In this document: piece by piece, positions 63,410 through 64,000 of the stretch
Numbering within the stretch: the first letter of the stretch is position 1
Layout of the letters: each line of letters begins with the position of its first letter
Assembly (NCBI GenBank): GCA_938074565.1
Contig: CALJEQ010000008.1
Coordinates: forward strand, 248,001 to 312,000
Origin: an uncultured Alkaliphilus sp.
Lineage (GTDB): Bacteria; Bacillota; Clostridia; Peptostreptococcales; Natronincolaceae
DNA: 64,000 bases
Direction of reading: 5' to 3'
Translations under genes and position numbers: made by a program
The notes under the pieces: model-generated
Seen by the model: the letters and a program-made list of their open reading frames with translations, nothing else
What the model was told of the DNA's origin: nothing
The model's database searches: none

Positions 63410-64000
63410 TTAAATATTTCTCAATGGTATCATTATTTTGAACACAGTGCTTTCATTTATCTTAGACTTAACTTGTATATCTCCCTCTAGGGTGTTTTTA
63501 ACTATGTAGATAACATGGGTTAAGCCAATACCAGAGTTCATTTTTCCAGAGACCTCATCAAATTTTGTTGTATAGCCTGGATTAAAAATAATACTCATAT
63601 TTTCTGGCTCAATACCTCTACCGTTATCTTGTACATATATTTCTAAATATTCTTTTACTGTTTTTATTGTTAATATTATTCTACCATTTTTATGAATTGC
63701 TTCAATGGAATTTATAATTAAGTTATTAATAATTGAAATAAGTTCATACACTTGGTTTATATATATATCTTTAAAGTAAAGGTACTCCATTTCTATTGAC
63801 TTGTCCACAATTTCACTGTTCTTTTCATAACTAATTTTTATCAGATTAAGTAAGTCTTTTAGATACATACCATCATAACTTTCTATTTCAGGCAATATTT
63901 TTTCTAAACCTGCACTTACCCTCATGTAGTCTTTTTTAATTTCATGAATGTCTTTAGCTATAGATAAAGCTTGAAAAGATAATTCCCTGACCTGTGGTTG
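63410..64000 (-). CDS. Sensor histidine kinase (GlnK-like), C-terminal part; 5' end beyond window
   Basis: The frame is open past the track ATG at 63925 to the right edge, adding 25 codons that contain ALSIAKDIHEIKKDYMRV, the phospho-acceptor box. So the visible part is the end of the dimerisation domain and the HATPase domain: NNLIINSIEAIHKNG (N box), VQDNGRGIEP (G1) and SGIGLTHVIYIV (G2). It is paired with the downstream YcbB-type regulator, and the H-box DIHEIKKDY recalls B. subtilis GlnK. Sensor/TM region lies outside. Confidence 0.85.
   Translation of the reverse strand, partial: QPQVRELSFQALSIAKDIHEIKKDYMRVSAGLEKILPEIESYDGMYLKDLLNLIKISYEKNSEIVDKSIEMEYLYFKDIYINQVYELISIINNLIINSIEAIHKNGRIILTIKTVKEYLEIYVQDNGRGIEPENMSIIFNPGYTTKFDEVSGKMNSGIGLTHVIYIVKNTLEGDIQVKSKINESTVFKIMIPLRNI

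Noticed and set aside
1-64000. tRNA, rRNA and CRISPR loci
   Set aside because: I looked for TTCRANNC-like T-arms, rRNA landmarks and regular repeats by eye and found none. A tRNAscan-SE, Infernal and CRISPR search would settle it.

Overview
The window is AT-rich, has AGGAGG-type ribosome binding sites, and carries a spore-envelope flippase (SpoVB-like), DegS/DegU, a flavodiiron protein, an aldehyde:ferredoxin oxidoreductase with a 16-Cys ferredoxin, arginine deiminase and histidine ammonia-lyase. This fits a strictly anaerobic, spore-forming, amino-acid-using low-GC Firmicute (class Clostridia, perhaps Alkaliphilus/Natronincola-like). The genus is inference. I saw no rRNA, tRNA or CRISPR array.

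Layout. 0-0.6 kb: the end of a large serine recombinase, probably the edge of a mobile element. 0.7-7.2 kb: housekeeping genes (P-loop kinase-like protein, class II aldolase, cupin, CDF cation exporter, LysR regulator, M18 aminopeptidase). 7.3-13.4 kb: degSU, two exported proteins, a CheW, a DUF896 gene missed by the ORF track, and two divergent unknown genes that share a short repeated motif. 13.4-24.2 kb: hutH, a YkuS-like gene, a MarR plus a 1806-residue pseudokinase/AAA/TPR/GGDEF protein, and a MocR regulator with a lipid kinase. 24.3-31.2 kb: a sparse, decaying accessory stretch with a frameshifted PHP-ATPase (TrlF-like), a broken small gene, two unknown exported proteins and a shattered HIRAN-like remnant. 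31.3-32.1 kb: an XRE regulator divergent from a 17-codon micro-ORF, with five GATACAA/TTGTATC elements between them. 32.2-38.6 kb: the tungsten/molybdenum AOR operon, divergent from a heterodimeric ABC exporter. 38.9-48.4 kb: a Cys-rich miniprotein, flavodiiron protein plus arginine deiminase, a PHP phosphatase, a TIM-barrel protein, a zinc-type S14 gene with a zinc-ribbon partner, a GGDEF/ribbon-helix-helix fusion, SpoVB and PolX. 48.5-52.4 kb: a molybdopterin operon (MoeA, MoeA-PBP fusion, MOSC) behind a strong candidate Moco/Tuco riboswitch with its own promoter and terminator. 52.5-64 kb: PckA, an FtsX-type ABC system, FtsH, a small membrane protein, an RluA-type pseudouridine synthase, NAD kinase, and a GlnK/GlnL-like two-component pair that runs off the right edge.

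Connections. The Moco/Tuco operon is the natural cofactor source for the AOR 15 kb away, the only Mo/W enzyme visible here. Second-messenger signalling is represented by one apparently active GGDEF domain (GGEEF with an RxxD I-site) and one degenerate GGDEF fused to a DNA-binding domain. Transcription units are mostly short and are separated by clear intrinsic terminators, many of which overlap stop codons.

Most promising for novelty: the XRE/micro-ORF locus, the repeated-motif gene pair at 12.0-13.4 kb, the GGDEF-RHH fusion, the pseudokinase-GGDEF giant, and the operator over the AOR -10 box. All family calls are from memory of motifs and lengths; no search was run.
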